A stretch of 64,000 bases of DNA from Secundilactobacillus silagincola (GCF_002583405.1 NZ_BCMJ01000005.1:154244-218243), one strand, 5' to 3'; shown: positions 55,860 through 64,000, numbered from the stretch's first letter. The notes: generated by a model not told the origin, from the sequence alone. Program-made: numbers and translations.

Positions 55860-55880
55860 TCTGTCAACTTGATTGACAGA
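55860..55880. promoter_or_regulatory. Inverted repeat between the relQ and spxH promoters
   Basis: TCTGTCAA (55860-55867) and TTGACAGA (55873-55880) are a perfect 8-bp inverted repeat with a 5-bp spacer, upstream of both divergent promoters; a possible operator. The other parts of this 320-bp interval are the relQ leader, the spxH promoter and otherwise featureless sequence. Confidence 0.45.
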
Positions 55881-55991
55881 CATGCGGAACTTTAAATTTA
55901 TTTGTATAACAACGGAAAACAACAACACTGATTGTGACAGCCTTTGAAACCGGTTTTACCCTTTCCAGTAGGATTTGCATAGCCTAAATCC

Positions 55992-56019
55992 TTGCATTTC
56001 GCTCAAAATGCTTTATGAT
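55992..56019 (+). promoter_or_regulatory. Predicted spxH promoter
   Basis: -35 TTGCAT (55992-55997), 16-bp spacer, -10 TATGAT (56014-56019). Confidence 0.55.
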
Positions 56020-56076
56020 TATTTTTGAACTGAAGGTCGTTTACTAGTTAACGGCTAATTAATGGAGGAAATTACT

Positions 56077-56694
56077 TTGCTAGAAGTATATCTATTTATC
56101 AACCCATTAGGCAGTCGCTGTATGAAGTCGGAAAAATGTATTCTACGTCTCGCTGATCAAATTTTTGGCGATATTTCTTATCAATTTATTCCGCTTCTCA
56201 ACCCGCAAATGATTGATCAGCATTTGAAAGCGACCAATCAAGACTGTCATGACTTGAACTTACGCAATGAACAATTCGATCTGCATTATCGCACCATTCT
56301 CGACTATAAAGCTGCTCTTTTTCAGGGCAAGAAGAAGGGCCGGTTGTTTTTGCTAAACCTACAGAACCAAATCGTCGATCAGGGTCAACCCTATTCTGAT
56401 AAATTGGTTTTGGAGGTTGCCAAACACGTCCACTTGGATCTTGACATGTTTTCCGAAGATCGTCAATCTGAGTTAGCGCGCCGTGCTTTTCAAGCGGATC
56501 AGCGCTTAGCCTCTGAGATGAACGTTGCTGACCCATCCACTGCCATTTTATATAATGCCGATGTTTCTGACTATGGCTTAATGCTAGAAGACGTCACTTA
56601 CCAAGGATTATACGAAATTTGTGAAAACAACGGTTTACTTGCTAAACGGGCATTAGAACATCAAAAATCCACACCTAACTTACATATTCTTTAA
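56077..56694 (+). CDS. spxH: YjbH/SpxH-like DsbA-fold protein lacking a CxxC motif
   Basis: Thioredoxin-like adaptor related to SpxH (YjbH), which in Bacillus delivers Spx to ClpXP. 205 residues: LEVYLFINPL is the family start (the equivalent of IYMFVDPLCPEC), but the redox Cys pair is missing (PLGSRCMKSEKC has single, widely spaced Cys). The remainder is helical, with KLVLEVAKHVHLDLDMF and QSELARRAFQADQRLASEM. TTG at 56077 preferred: GGAGG is eight bases upstream and the in-frame ATG at 56062 is part of that site. Its neighbours pepF, coiA, mecA, spxA and relQ support the call. Confidence 0.82.
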   Translation: MLEVYLFINPLGSRCMKSEKCILRLADQIFGDISYQFIPLLNPQMIDQHLKATNQDCHDLNLRNEQFDLHYRTILDYKAALFQGKKKGRLFLLNLQNQIVDQGQPYSDKLVLEVAKHVHLDLDMFSEDRQSELARRAFQADQRLASEMNVADPSTAILYNADVSDYGLMLEDVTYQGLYEICENNGLLAKRALEHQKSTPNLHIL

Positions 56695-56712
56695 TCTATG
56701 TGAGTTCATATC

Positions 56713-56750
56713 AAAAAAAGCGATCCGCACTTTTGCAGGTCGCTTTTTTT
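56713..56750. terminator. Bidirectional terminator between spxH and pepF
   Basis: AAAAAAAGCGA (56713-56723) and TCGCTTTTTTT (56740-56750) with an inner CCGC/GCAGG pairing; symmetrical A and T tracts. Confidence 0.93.
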
Positions 56751-56764
56751 GATTGCAATAAAAA

Positions 56765-58576
56765 TCACATCGTCTTTGCTAACGTTTCAAACTGATTTAA
56801 TCGTTGCTCAAATTCAGCAAACGCTTGATCAAGATAAGCCGTTTGGGTCATATCAACACCAGCTTTTTGCATGACATTGATAGGATAATCTGAGCTACCA
56901 GATTTCAAATAATTCAAGTAAGCATCTCGTTTTGCGGTATCGCCACTGGTGATTCGTTGGGCAAGGGTGTTAGCAGCTGCAAAACCAGTTGCGTATTGAT
57001 AAACGTAGTAATTGTAGTAGAAATGAGGAATCCGTGACCATTCATCCGCAATCTCTGGGTCTGAAATAACAGCGTCGCCATAGTACTTTTTATTCAATGC
57101 CAAATAATGCTGACTCAAAAACTCCGCCGTCAGCGGTTGACCTGCAGCATCTTGTTCATGAATAAAATGCTCAAATTCAGCAAACTGTGTCTGACGGAAT
57201 ACCGTCCCCTTAAAACCATCAAGGTAATGGTTAAGAACAAACGCTTGAACTTGCTTTTCAGGATACTTCTTCAACAAGTAGTCAGTTAACAGTGTTTCAT
57301 TCGTGGTTGACGCAATTTCAGCCACGAAAATTGAATAATCACCATACTGATACGGTTGGTTATGTGTGGTGTAATAGCTGTGCATGCTATGACCCATTTC
57401 ATGAACCAACGTAAATAAACTCTCAAGGTTATCTTGCCAGTTCAATAAAATATATGGTGCTGTATCGTACATCCCTGAAGAATACGCACCAGAGCGTTTA
57501 CCCTTATTTTCCACGACGTCGATCCAATGCGAATCAAACGCCTCTTGAACGTGACTTAAATAGTCTGGTCCCATAACAGCCAGTGCTTTTAGCGCTTCAG
57601 ACTTAGCTTCCTCAAACGTATACGATAATTGGGGTTCCCCGGTGATTGGCGTATATAAATCGTACATATGCAGTTCTGGTAATTTCAAGATCTGCTTACG
57701 TAAAGCAACATACCGGTGTAACAGTGATAAATGATCGTTTACGCTGGTGACCAGTGAATCAAACACGCTGACCGGAATATGGTTAGCGTTCATTGCAGCT
57801 TGACGGGCGTTTTCATAATGATGAACAGAAGCCTCAAAATTATGGGTTTTAACGTTTCCTGAAAGTGTTGCGGCTAAGGTATGGCGGAACTGATGATAGA
57901 CAGCGTAGAGCTGTTTAAACGCCATTTTCCGCACTTCAGGCTTAGTTGATTGAATTAACTGATCGTAAACCCCTTGCGTCAATTGTACGGTACCACCATC
58001 TTCATCCTCAACCACTGGGAATTCCAAATCAGCATCGTTTAAAACACCAAAGGTATTGCTAGAAGCGCTTAACGCATCTCCTGCTTGAGCTAATAATTTT
58101 TCAGCAGCTGGAGTTAAAACGTGTGCGCGTTCATCCGTAATCGTATGCAAATAGTGCTCATAAGGTTTAAGCGCCGGCTCAGTTTCAATCCACTGATTCA
58201 GCGTAGCCGGTTCGATTGCCAACAACTCTGGTTCAAACCAGGCAATATTGCTTTCCAGCTTAGTGAACATATTTTGTGTGCGACCACTCAGCGCCTGATT
58301 TTCAGCATTTGAAGTATCCTGATCATGTTTCAAAGAAGCATAAACATAGAGTTTTTCAGCGGGGCGAATAGTGTTCATGATGGTTTCAATCACCTTTACC
58401 AGGTCATCAGAACTGTGAGCCATCTTCCCCTCTAATTCAGGTAAGGCATCAATCTGTTTCATCACCCCATCAAAGGCTTGCTCAAACGCTTGCTGATTTT
58501 GAAAAATGGGCGTCAGATCCCATGTTAACTCGGGATTAACCTGATCACGCGTTGGTAACTGTTTGATATCTGCCAA
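56765..58576 (-). CDS. pepF: Oligoendopeptidase F
   Basis: Cytosolic zinc metallopeptidase (M3B) degrading oligopeptides of about 7-17 residues. 603 residues: N-terminal helical part (DQVNPELTWDLTPIF), zinc motif HEMGH (about 391-395) in LVHEMGHSMHSYYT, downstream Glu ligand in VAEIASTTNETL, and HFYYNYYVYQYATGFAAA. TTG at 58576 (ADIKQLPTRDQV) gives the usual length and has AAGGA about ten bases upstream; the longer GTG alternative has no properly spaced site. Upstream of it lies coiA, 54 bp away. Confidence 0.95.
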   Translation of the reverse strand: MADIKQLPTRDQVNPELTWDLTPIFQNQQAFEQAFDGVMKQIDALPELEGKMAHSSDDLVKVIETIMNTIRPAEKLYVYASLKHDQDTSNAENQALSGRTQNMFTKLESNIAWFEPELLAIEPATLNQWIETEPALKPYEHYLHTITDERAHVLTPAAEKLLAQAGDALSASSNTFGVLNDADLEFPVVEDEDGGTVQLTQGVYDQLIQSTKPEVRKMAFKQLYAVYHQFRHTLAATLSGNVKTHNFEASVHHYENARQAAMNANHIPVSVFDSLVTSVNDHLSLLHRYVALRKQILKLPELHMYDLYTPITGEPQLSYTFEEAKSEALKALAVMGPDYLSHVQEAFDSHWIDVVENKGKRSGAYSSGMYDTAPYILLNWQDNLESLFTLVHEMGHSMHSYYTTHNQPYQYGDYSIFVAEIASTTNETLLTDYLLKKYPEKQVQAFVLNHYLDGFKGTVFRQTQFAEFEHFIHEQDAAGQPLTAEFLSQHYLALNKKYYGDAVISDPEIADEWSRIPHFYYNYYVYQYATGFAAANTLAQRITSGDTAKRDAYLNYLKSGSSDYPINVMQKAGVDMTQTAYLDQAFAEFEQRLNQFETLAKTM

Positions 58577-58630
58577 TAACAGCACTTCCTTTTCATCGAA
58601 ATTTGTCACTGTCCATAGCTTACCACACGA

Positions 58631-59680
58631 CTAGCGAGGTAATGCAACCAATTGCCATGATTTTTCATCGAATGCTTTTAAAATGCCCTGTTGTTCCAAC
58701 AAATCAACGTACCGTCGTAACTGTCTCCCCCAACTATTGACTAGCTCCTGAGTCGTACACTGAATAAGTTGCGACCCTTCAAAATGAGTACTGATCTTGG
58801 CTGCCCATTTTTCCAGATCCAGTTGCCGAATTAAAGAACTAACTGGTTTTTCCATTAATAAAACGGTCATCAACGCCGCCCAGATAATGGGTGAGCCGCA
58901 AATTAAGGGCTCAGCATCAGTGAATTGATAACAAACTTGCGGCATGGCCTGCAGTAAACTGTGATGTTCATAGCAAAACTGTTGCATTTTCAACCATTTA
59001 GGTATTTTGTAGTGTAAGCCCATCTGAACCTGACGTTGAAGCTGTTTTTTTAGAGACTTAACTGTCGATTGCGGCCTTTTTACGGATTGATTGCCAGTGC
59101 TGGTCTTTGCCCATCCCTGTAAGAACCCTGCCCCATCCACCGTCAAGTGATGCCAGATAATCAAACACGGCTGATGCGTCTGCCAAAAAATAATGTACCA
59201 TCCCAGCTTATAGGAATATTGAAGCCATTTTTCGGCATGTCGAACGGAAGTTATTTTTTGTAAATAATTTTCCCCTAAAATCCAGACGACCTCCATGCCA
59301 TAACTATTGTATCCTTGACTGCGCTGCTGTAATTTTCCCACGGAAATTGGCGAACATTGGTATTCAACCGCCATTTTACGACCGTCGCGTTTTAACAATA
59401 AATCTGGACGTTGCGCCAGTGTTTTAATATAGGGTTCCAGTTCAACGTTACCTTCACCAAAATAATCAGCTAACTGCCATTTGCCCGTTAAATGAGCCTG
59501 ACTTTCTGATTCACTGAATGGCTGACATGATGAATTAGGCCGATGAGCAAAATGAGCGACCATCCGACTACCGCGTTTTAAAGTGACTTGTTCTCGACAA
59601 CTGGGGCAAAAATAACTTTTCTTTCGGTGCGCATTGATTGCTTGCACAGGACTGCTCTGTTCGGTTTGAGCAATTAGCAT
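58631..59680 (-). CDS. coiA: Competence protein CoiA
   Basis: Transformation-associated nuclease-like protein. 349 residues: N-terminal YFCPSCREQVTLKRGSRMVAHFAH (zinc-binding CPSC and the typical HFAH), then a PD-(D/E)xK-like centre (RPDLLLKRDGRKMAVEYQCSPIS) and a helical C-terminal half. In pneumococcus CoiA is needed for recombination of taken-up DNA. ATG at 59680 with AGGTG upstream. It sits between mecA and pepF, as in Bacillus. Confidence 0.93.
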   Translation of the reverse strand: MLIAQTEQSSPVQAINAHRKKSYFCPSCREQVTLKRGSRMVAHFAHRPNSSCQPFSESESQAHLTGKWQLADYFGEGNVELEPYIKTLAQRPDLLLKRDGRKMAVEYQCSPISVGKLQQRSQGYNSYGMEVVWILGENYLQKITSVRHAEKWLQYSYKLGWYIIFWQTHQPCLIIWHHLTVDGAGFLQGWAKTSTGNQSVKRPQSTVKSLKKQLQRQVQMGLHYKIPKWLKMQQFCYEHHSLLQAMPQVCYQFTDAEPLICGSPIIWAALMTVLLMEKPVSSLIRQLDLEKWAAKISTHFEGSQLIQCTTQELVNSWGRQLRRYVDLLEQQGILKAFDEKSWQLVALPR

Positions 59681-59780
59681 CTAAACACCTGCTCTCTTTT
59701 GGAGATTTAACACTAACTACGCAAATAAATTGATTTAAATTTTGTTCAAACAACTGATATTAGTCATAAAATGGCGCGCA

Positions 59781-59816
59781 AAAAAGCGCTAAGCCAAAAA
59801 CAGGCTTAACGCTTTT
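59781..59816 (-). terminator. mecA terminator
   Basis: AAAAGCGCTAAGCC (59782-59795) pairs with GGCTTAACGCTTTT (59803-59816) with one mismatch; six T follow on the minus strand. Confidence 0.9.
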
Positions 59817-59833
59817 ACTCTTCAACCATTAAC

Positions 59834-60553
59834 TTATTCTGCAGTAAAATAACGGCGGGTTAGTTGTAGCGCACTTTGCGCCATAATCTTTTTCCCGTGT
59901 TCATCAAGAACATCGGCGGTAATCTTCGTTTTTTCTGCATACTCATAAGCAACGGCTAGTTCATCTTTAATACTTTCAGGAGACATTTCATTCACACGGA
60001 AAATCAATTCCAAATAATAATCGTTCTTATAGTGATACAAGTTAGAAGCAGCTTCTGACAACTTCAATGCTTCAGCAATCGCAATCATATCATCAAAGCT
60101 ATGAAGGCGTAAAACGGTTGTATGGAGCGGTGACACTTTGGTGACAGGTGATGAAGTCTTGCCTGCTGATTGAGCAGCAGCTGGTTCATTCTGATTATCG
60201 TCACTATCAGTCTGCATCAGTTGTTTCTTCAAAAAGTCAGGCACTTCGTCTTCGTTAACCATTTCAATGTCAGGTGATTCTGTGTCATCTTCATTATCGG
60301 TTGAATCATCATCCGCTCCACCTTTGCTGATAAATAACTCAAGTCCGTTACGGTTAGGTAAGACTTGAAAAGTAACGGCATCAGTTTCTTGAAATTGGTG
60401 ATCAACGTCAACTTCTTCCAAAATACTATAAAAGAAGCTTTCAATTTGCTTGTGGTTACCAAGCAGATCAAGGACGGTAATGCCCCGTTGGGTTAAATCA
60501 TCATTTCCAATCAAAACGCGAATCGTGTTCTCATTAATTCTTTCCATTTCCAT
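59834..60553 (-). CDS. mecA: Adaptor protein MecA
   Basis: ClpC adaptor that targets competence and stress regulators for ClpCP proteolysis. 239 residues: N-terminal substrate-binding domain (MEMERINENTIRVLIGNDDL, TVLDLLGNHKQIESFFYSIL, FQVLPNRNGLELFISKG), an acidic linker (100-140), and the ClpC-binding C-terminal domain (HSFDDMIAIAEAL, NLYHYKNDYYLELIF). ATG at 60553 behind GAGGTG. Confidence 0.95.
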   Translation of the reverse strand: MEMERINENTIRVLIGNDDLTQRGITVLDLLGNHKQIESFFYSILEEVDVDHQFQETDAVTFQVLPNRNGLELFISKGGADDDSTDNEDDTESPDIEMVNEDEVPDFLKKQLMQTDSDDNQNEPAAAQSAGKTSSPVTKVSPLHTTVLRLHSFDDMIAIAEALKLSEAASNLYHYKNDYYLELIFRVNEMSPESIKDELAVAYEYAEKTKITADVLDEHGKKIMAQSALQLTRRYFTAE

Positions 60554-60673
60554 GACCCAACACCTCTTTCTGCCCGCACCAAGATTTACCTATCTCCATA
60601 CTAAAGAATTTTCGCAGTTTGTAAAGTATCTGGCTTAAATTTTTTTAAATATTGTGAATTTATATGGTAGCTA

Positions 60674-60707
60674 GCGAAAGCAAAATACCGTTTAGAACGG
60701 CTTTCGT
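60674..60707 (-). terminator. Hairpin after spxA
   Basis: Outer arms GCGAAAGC (60674-60681) and GCTTTCGT (60700-60707), inner CCGTT/AACGG followed by TATTTTG on the minus strand. A weak terminator. Confidence 0.55.
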
Positions 60708-60716
60708 ATGCTGAAA

Positions 60717-61121
60717 TTACCCAGCGTCAGCAGCCTCAATCGCCTTCTCAAGCTCCATAACACGGATATGTCGCGGTAAAAAACGCCGAATCTCATCTTC
60801 ATTAAAACCGACCTGTAACCGCTTCTCGTCGAAAAGTATCGGGCGCCTTAATAGACCCGGATGTTGGGTTATCAAGTTGATCAACTCGCTCACTGGAAGG
60901 GTATCAATGTCTATCGTCAAGCGTTTGTAATCCTTTGACCGTTTCGAAATAATATCCTCCGTCCCATTTTCAGTCAACTGTAAGATCAACTTAAGTTGTT
61001 TGGCACTTGGCGCCTGCACAAAAATATTTTGCTCTACAAAGTCAACCTCGTGTGTCTTAAGCCATTTTTTGGCTTTCCGGCATGATGTACAACTGGGTGA
61101 AGTAAATAGCGTGACTGTCAT
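60717..61121 (-). CDS. spxA: Transcriptional regulator Spx
   Basis: ArsC-fold regulator that binds the RNA polymerase alpha C-terminal domain and controls thiol and oxidative stress genes. 134 residues: redox switch CTSC (Cys11, Cys14) in FTSPSCTSCRKAKKWL, the RPI-type RRPILFDEKRLQVGFNEDEIRRFLPR, and a helical tail. ATG at 61121 chosen because GGAGG is eight bases upstream. The ClpXP adaptor spxH and ClpC adaptor mecA are encoded within 5 kb. Confidence 0.95.
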   Translation of the reverse strand: MTVTLFTSPSCTSCRKAKKWLKTHEVDFVEQNIFVQAPSAKQLKLILQLTENGTEDIISKRSKDYKRLTIDIDTLPVSELINLITQHPGLLRRPILFDEKRLQVGFNEDEIRRFLPRHIRVMELEKAIEAADAG

Positions 61122-61185
61122 AGGAATTGCCTCCAAACTTATAAGAACTGGGGGAATAATTACCATTGATTCATTTGCTATCTCA

Positions 61186-61214
61186 ACTATAACAAACTCC
61201 CGGTTCCCTGAGAA
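61186..61214 (-). promoter_or_regulatory. Predicted spxA promoter
   Basis: Minus strand: -35 TTCTCA (61209-61214), 17-bp spacer, extended -10 TGT-TATAGT (hexamer 61186-61191). Confidence 0.6.
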
Positions 61215-61253
61215 CGGAATTCACTAAAACATCATGAACATCTCAGTTAATCG

Positions 61254-61997
61254 TCACAATTTAACCTGAAAAGTTTTCCGTAATGCTGCTAATTCAACCG
61301 GTATCTGACCAGCTGCCGCTTGGGCTTCTTGCTGTAGCACAGTCAAATCACCAATTTGCGGTAAGTGTGTTAGCATCAAGTGGCCAACGTGAGCATCAGC
61401 TGCCAATTGGCCGGATTCACCGGCAGTCATGTGCCATTTTGTCTCCGTTTTCTCATTAAAGAAATTAGTATCTGTCATCAAAAGATTGGCATGGTCTGCA
61501 AACTGAACTAGTTCGGGAATATAGGCTGTGTCAGCAGTGAAAACCAGCGTTTCGCCAGTCACTTCCTCAACAATTCGCATACCAAATGCAGGTACCGGAT
61601 GCTTCATCGGCAAAAATGAAATCGTCAACGGTCCAAGGTGTAAAGTATCTGCTGGTGCATAACCTTTTCCTTCCGAAGCATGGGGCCAAGTTAAACTACC
61701 GAACATTAAAGGGTCGGCAGTTGAACCGTAAATGGGCAGTATCTTTTGATTAGGCCGTTCTTCGTGTAATTGCCAGTAATATTGCAGCACCCCCACATCG
61801 GCAACGTGATCATGATGATAATGTGAAAGAATTACCGCGTCCAACTGCAGTGGATCCAAAATTTTTTCTAAGCTGAGCAGCGCCCCACTACCACAATCCA
61901 TCAGCAAATGATAACCATTTGACTCGATTAAGTAGCTACTCGTTCCAATACCGTTAGCGGGATACCCGCCATAATAGCCTAGCACCGTTACTTTCAT
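61254..61997 (-). CDS. Metallo-beta-lactamase fold hydrolase, YhfI/RNase Z-like
   Basis: 247 residues with the metal site HYHHDH (59-64), [21 protein letters not shown] and [11 protein letters not shown], and a final His in HLMLTHLP. It is close to the B. subtilis YhfI group, which resembles RNase Z but lacks the exosite arm. Phosphodiester or cyclic-nucleotide substrates are possible but unproven. ATG at 61997 ([10 protein letters not shown]) with AAGGGA nine bases upstream. Confidence 0.9.
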   Translation of the reverse strand: MKVTVLGYYGGYPANGIGTSSYLIESNGYHLLMDCGSGALLSLEKILDPLQLDAVILSHYHHDHVADVGVLQYYWQLHEERPNQKILPIYGSTADPLMFGSLTWPHASEGKGYAPADTLHLGPLTISFLPMKHPVPAFGMRIVEEVTGETLVFTADTAYIPELVQFADHANLLMTDTNFFNEKTETKWHMTAGESGQLAADAHVGHLMLTHLPQIGDLTVLQQEAQAAAGQIPVELAALRKTFQVKL

Positions 61998-62050
61998 ATC
62001 TATACTTCCCTTCAAATACTTTTTACATTAAGACTTATGAACGCCTTAAA

Positions 62051-62080
62051 TTACCATTTTAGCCTAGCAAATTGTATAAT
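62051..62080 (+). promoter_or_regulatory. Predicted promoter of the 62110-62613 gene
   Basis: -35 TTACCA (62051-62056), 18-bp spacer, -10 TATAAT (62075-62080). Confidence 0.6.
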
Positions 62081-62109
62081 AATAGTGATCCAGTCAGGAG
62101 GAATGAACT

Positions 62110-62613
62110 ATGATTACTCGTATAAGTATCACCTATGGCACCAAGCAAATTTTATCAAAGCTCCAAAATCGCTATCCAGATAGACAATTGCTGTTACTGG
62201 ATTCTTCTGCCTCTGGTGACAAGCTTGCACTACTAGATGTTTCTGGAGAAGAATCAGTGTTTAGCTCACCCATTCATTATGACATCAAACTTCACCGCGG
62301 GACAACTGATTGGCAGGGATTTATTAACTTTATCTATATTGATAATTTATCTCCTGACGATCAAAAAGTCTTTAACTCAAAAGCCAATCATTTTGTTACA
62401 ACTGACCCAATGCCAGAAGGAATGCGTTCAATCTATTTTATGAAAGAAGAAAAGAACCGTTCAAATAATATTCTACTTTCAACTTGGGAAGACGCTGCTG
62501 ATTTCTCTACTTGGAAACAGGACAGTTCATTTAAACCATTCGTTTATTTCCTAACTGGTCAAAATAATTATCATGAAGCTAGCTACCATTTCTTTAAACC
62601 CGAAAATAAGTAA
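62110..62613 (+). CDS. Monooxygenase-like (antibiotic biosynthesis monooxygenase fold) protein
   Basis: 167 residues, cytosolic. The C-terminal third (RSIYFMKEEKNRSNNILLSTWEDAADFSTWKQDSSFKPF) resembles the ferredoxin-like ABM fold (strand, then W-E-D/S turn and a W-containing helix) seen in IsdG-type and related lactobacillar proteins. The N-terminal part is less clear. Heme or quinone chemistry would be speculation. ATG at 62110 behind AGGAGG, with a good promoter and a terminator, so it is expressed as a single gene. Confidence 0.65.
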   Translation: MITRISITYGTKQILSKLQNRYPDRQLLLLDSSASGDKLALLDVSGEESVFSSPIHYDIKLHRGTTDWQGFINFIYIDNLSPDDQKVFNSKANHFVTTDPMPEGMRSIYFMKEEKNRSNNILLSTWEDAADFSTWKQDSSFKPFVYFLTGQNNYHEASYHFFKPENK

Positions 62614-62622
62614 CCGTTTATG

Positions 62623-62660
62623 ATGATCCATACGACTATGACCGTGTGGATCATTTTTTA
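62623..62660 (+). terminator. Terminator after the monooxygenase-like gene
   Basis: ATGATCCATACG (62623-62634) pairs with CGTGTGGATCAT (62643-62654) with one G-U, followed by six T. Confidence 0.9.
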
Positions 62661-62680
62661 AATTTAAGAGGAGAATTGAT

Positions 62681-63901
62681 TTGCAAAACCAAGCAACTGA
62701 AAAATTATCACCATTTAAAACGCCGACACAAGAACAAAGTGAGTTAATCAATGACGCTAAAGATTTCATCTATGCACATCTTCACGATGCAACGCCAGCT
62801 GTCTTTGTGATTACTGGCGATGCTGGTACTGGCAAAAGTGTGGTTTTAAGTCAGTTATTCTACCAAATTCAGCAGGCCACTCATGATAATACTAGCGACA
62901 TGGCAAACACCAGTAACTATTTTATGGTGAATCACCCAGAACTGCTCAAAGTTTACCGTCATATTGCTGGCGAATTACCTGGATTACTCAAGAAAAATTT
63001 TCAAAGGCCAACGTCTTTAATCAATCAGATGAATAAGCACCACGAAACCTTTGACGTGGGAATAATCGATGAATCACACCTTTTACTATCCCAACCAGAC
63101 CATTACAATAACTACTATGGCCATAATCAATTATTATCCTTACTAAAATTATGTCACGTTTTGGTTATTGTCTTCGATGCCCATCAGGTTTTAAGACTAA
63201 AAACGTATTGGACGCAGGACCGGCTAAAAAAATTACTAGCGCCGTACACTCAGCACTGGGTTCACTTAAACCATCAATTTCGCATGCAGGCTGATGACAG
63301 TTTGATTTCTTGGATTAATCACTTCACTGGAGATAGGATCTTACTACCATTGCAAAAGAGTTTTCGTCATCATTATGATTTCAGAATTTTCTCAGACGCA
63401 GAAGAAATGCGCCAAGCAATCGTTAGTCAAAATAAACGTTTTGGGCTGGCCAGAATTGTTTCAACAACCGGGTACCCTTCTACTTTAGACGGTGGCCAGC
63501 ATTTTATTACTGAGGGCAGATTTAAACTACCATGGGATCAGTATAATTATACGTCAACGCCTTGGGCAGAAATCCCCCAAACCATCAACGAAGTTGGTTC
63601 AATTTATACTTGTCAGGGATTTGACCTTAACTATGTTGGTCTAATTCTAGGCCCTGTGGTTAAATTATCTTCTGATGGACAAAAAGTCGAAATTGATACT
63701 AGTAAGATTACTGATGTTGAGTCGTTTAAACATCGAACTGACATGGCCGATCCCCAAGAAATCCTAAACGCTAAAATACAGCTAAACCTCAACGCTATTA
63801 ATGTTTTAATGAAACGTGGTGTAAAAGGCTTGTATCTGTTTGCACACGATCCAGCATTACGTACCCGGCTTTACTCTGAATATCAGATAATTAACCACTA
63901 A
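62681..63901 (+). CDS. DUF2075 family P-loop ATPase/helicase-like protein
   Basis: 406 residues. Walker A GDAGTGKS at 46-53, Walker B VGIIDESHLLL (about 125-135), an arginine-type motif LNHQFRMQADD, and the DUF2075 signature IYTCQGFDLNYVGLILGP near the end. These proteins look like truncated superfamily 1 helicases; their role is not established, though some are fused to nuclease domains or sit in defence islands. Here it is stand-alone. TTG start at 62681, set by GAGGAG seven bases upstream. No obvious own promoter after the preceding terminator. Confidence 0.85.
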   Translation: MQNQATEKLSPFKTPTQEQSELINDAKDFIYAHLHDATPAVFVITGDAGTGKSVVLSQLFYQIQQATHDNTSDMANTSNYFMVNHPELLKVYRHIAGELPGLLKKNFQRPTSLINQMNKHHETFDVGIIDESHLLLSQPDHYNNYYGHNQLLSLLKLCHVLVIVFDAHQVLRLKTYWTQDRLKKLLAPYTQHWVHLNHQFRMQADDSLISWINHFTGDRILLPLQKSFRHHYDFRIFSDAEEMRQAIVSQNKRFGLARIVSTTGYPSTLDGGQHFITEGRFKLPWDQYNYTSTPWAEIPQTINEVGSIYTCQGFDLNYVGLILGPVVKLSSDGQKVEIDTSKITDVESFKHRTDMADPQEILNAKIQLNLNAINVLMKRGVKGLYLFAHDPALRTRLYSEYQIINH

Positions 63902-63918
63902 AAAAAGGGTTCTACAAT

Positions 63919-63967
63919 ATCTGTTGTTGGTAATAGATTATATCTATTACTGACAACAGATTTTTTG
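63919..63967 (+). terminator. Terminator of the DUF2075 gene
   Basis: 19-bp arms (63919-63937 and 63943-63961) with two mismatches around a five-base loop, then seven T. The last 15 bases of the window (ACGGGCATTCCCGCC) look like the start of another hairpin. Confidence 0.92.
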
Positions 63968-64000
63968 TACACTATTAAATAAAAAACGGGCATTCCCGCC

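Noticed and set aside
56198..56536. Minus-strand open frame of 112 codons
   Set aside because: Antisense to spxH, which has a good ribosome site, promoter and family resemblance.

Overview
This 64 kb window is a chromosomal segment of a low to moderate G+C Firmicute of the family Lactobacillaceae. The gene content and synteny say so: the mraZ-to-divIVA division and cell-wall cluster ending in a T-box-controlled ileS, the spx-mecA-coiA-pepF-spxH-relQ-nadK-rluA block, rpoY-rnjA, and lactobacillar families such as DUF1831, DUF1002, DUF3397 and DUF4044. Shine-Dalgarno sites are strong, TTG starts are common, and intergenic regions are dense with intrinsic terminators. An arginine deiminase cluster beside a pyruvate dehydrogenase operon fits a heterofermentative genus (for example Lentilactobacillus, Secundilactobacillus or Levilactobacillus), but I cannot fix the genus. 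No rRNA, tRNA, prophage, IS element or CRISPR array was seen.

Layout. 1-1.8 kb: start of the pyruvate dehydrogenase operon (pdhA, partial pdhB), with a CcpA site. 2-6.6 kb: def, a membrane-anchored unknown, rpoY-rnjA, and a diacylglycerol-kinase-like lipid kinase. 6.8-13 kb: cell-envelope block with a secreted LysM-NlpC/P60 hydrolase, a secreted DUF1002 protein, and an apparently cytosolic muropeptide-recycling operon (epimerase ykfB, peptidase ykfC, a beta-lactamase-fold serine hydrolase) next to a Crp/Fnr regulator. 13-16.5 kb: arcABC. 16.8-22 kb: LacI regulator, YghZ-like reductase, murQ under an operator-rich promoter, orphan OppA lipoprotein. 22-31.7 kb: housekeeping genes (a divergent prs paralogue, recD2, TPR protein, phosphatase, mnmA, DUF1831, cysteine desulfurase, mtnN, small membrane protein, Nudix, cold-shock protein).

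32-48.6 kb: ileS with its T-box, then divIVA, ylmH, yggT, sepF, ftsZ, ftsA, ftsQ, murG, murD, mraY, pbp2B, ftsL, rsmH, mraZ. All are transcribed leftward from a promoter carrying a four-repeat MraZ box. 48.7-53.3 kb: DUF3397, DUF4044, ftsK/spoIIIE, trmL preceded by a structured leader RNA, and a CutC-family gene. 53.4-61.1 kb: rluA-nadK-relQ, divergent spxH, then pepF, coiA, mecA, spxA, a stress and competence proteolysis module. 61.2-64 kb: a metallo-beta-lactamase-fold hydrolase, a monooxygenase-like small protein and a DUF2075 ATPase.

The most notable points are: a PRPP synthetase whose catalytic and PRPP-binding residues are replaced; a serine hydrolase without a signal peptide embedded in muropeptide recycling; a murQ promoter with twin palindromes 50 bp apart plus a cre; helically phased repeats in front of arcA; a probable attenuator RNA before trmL; and the MraZ box. 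I did not find a clearly new defence or biosynthetic system.
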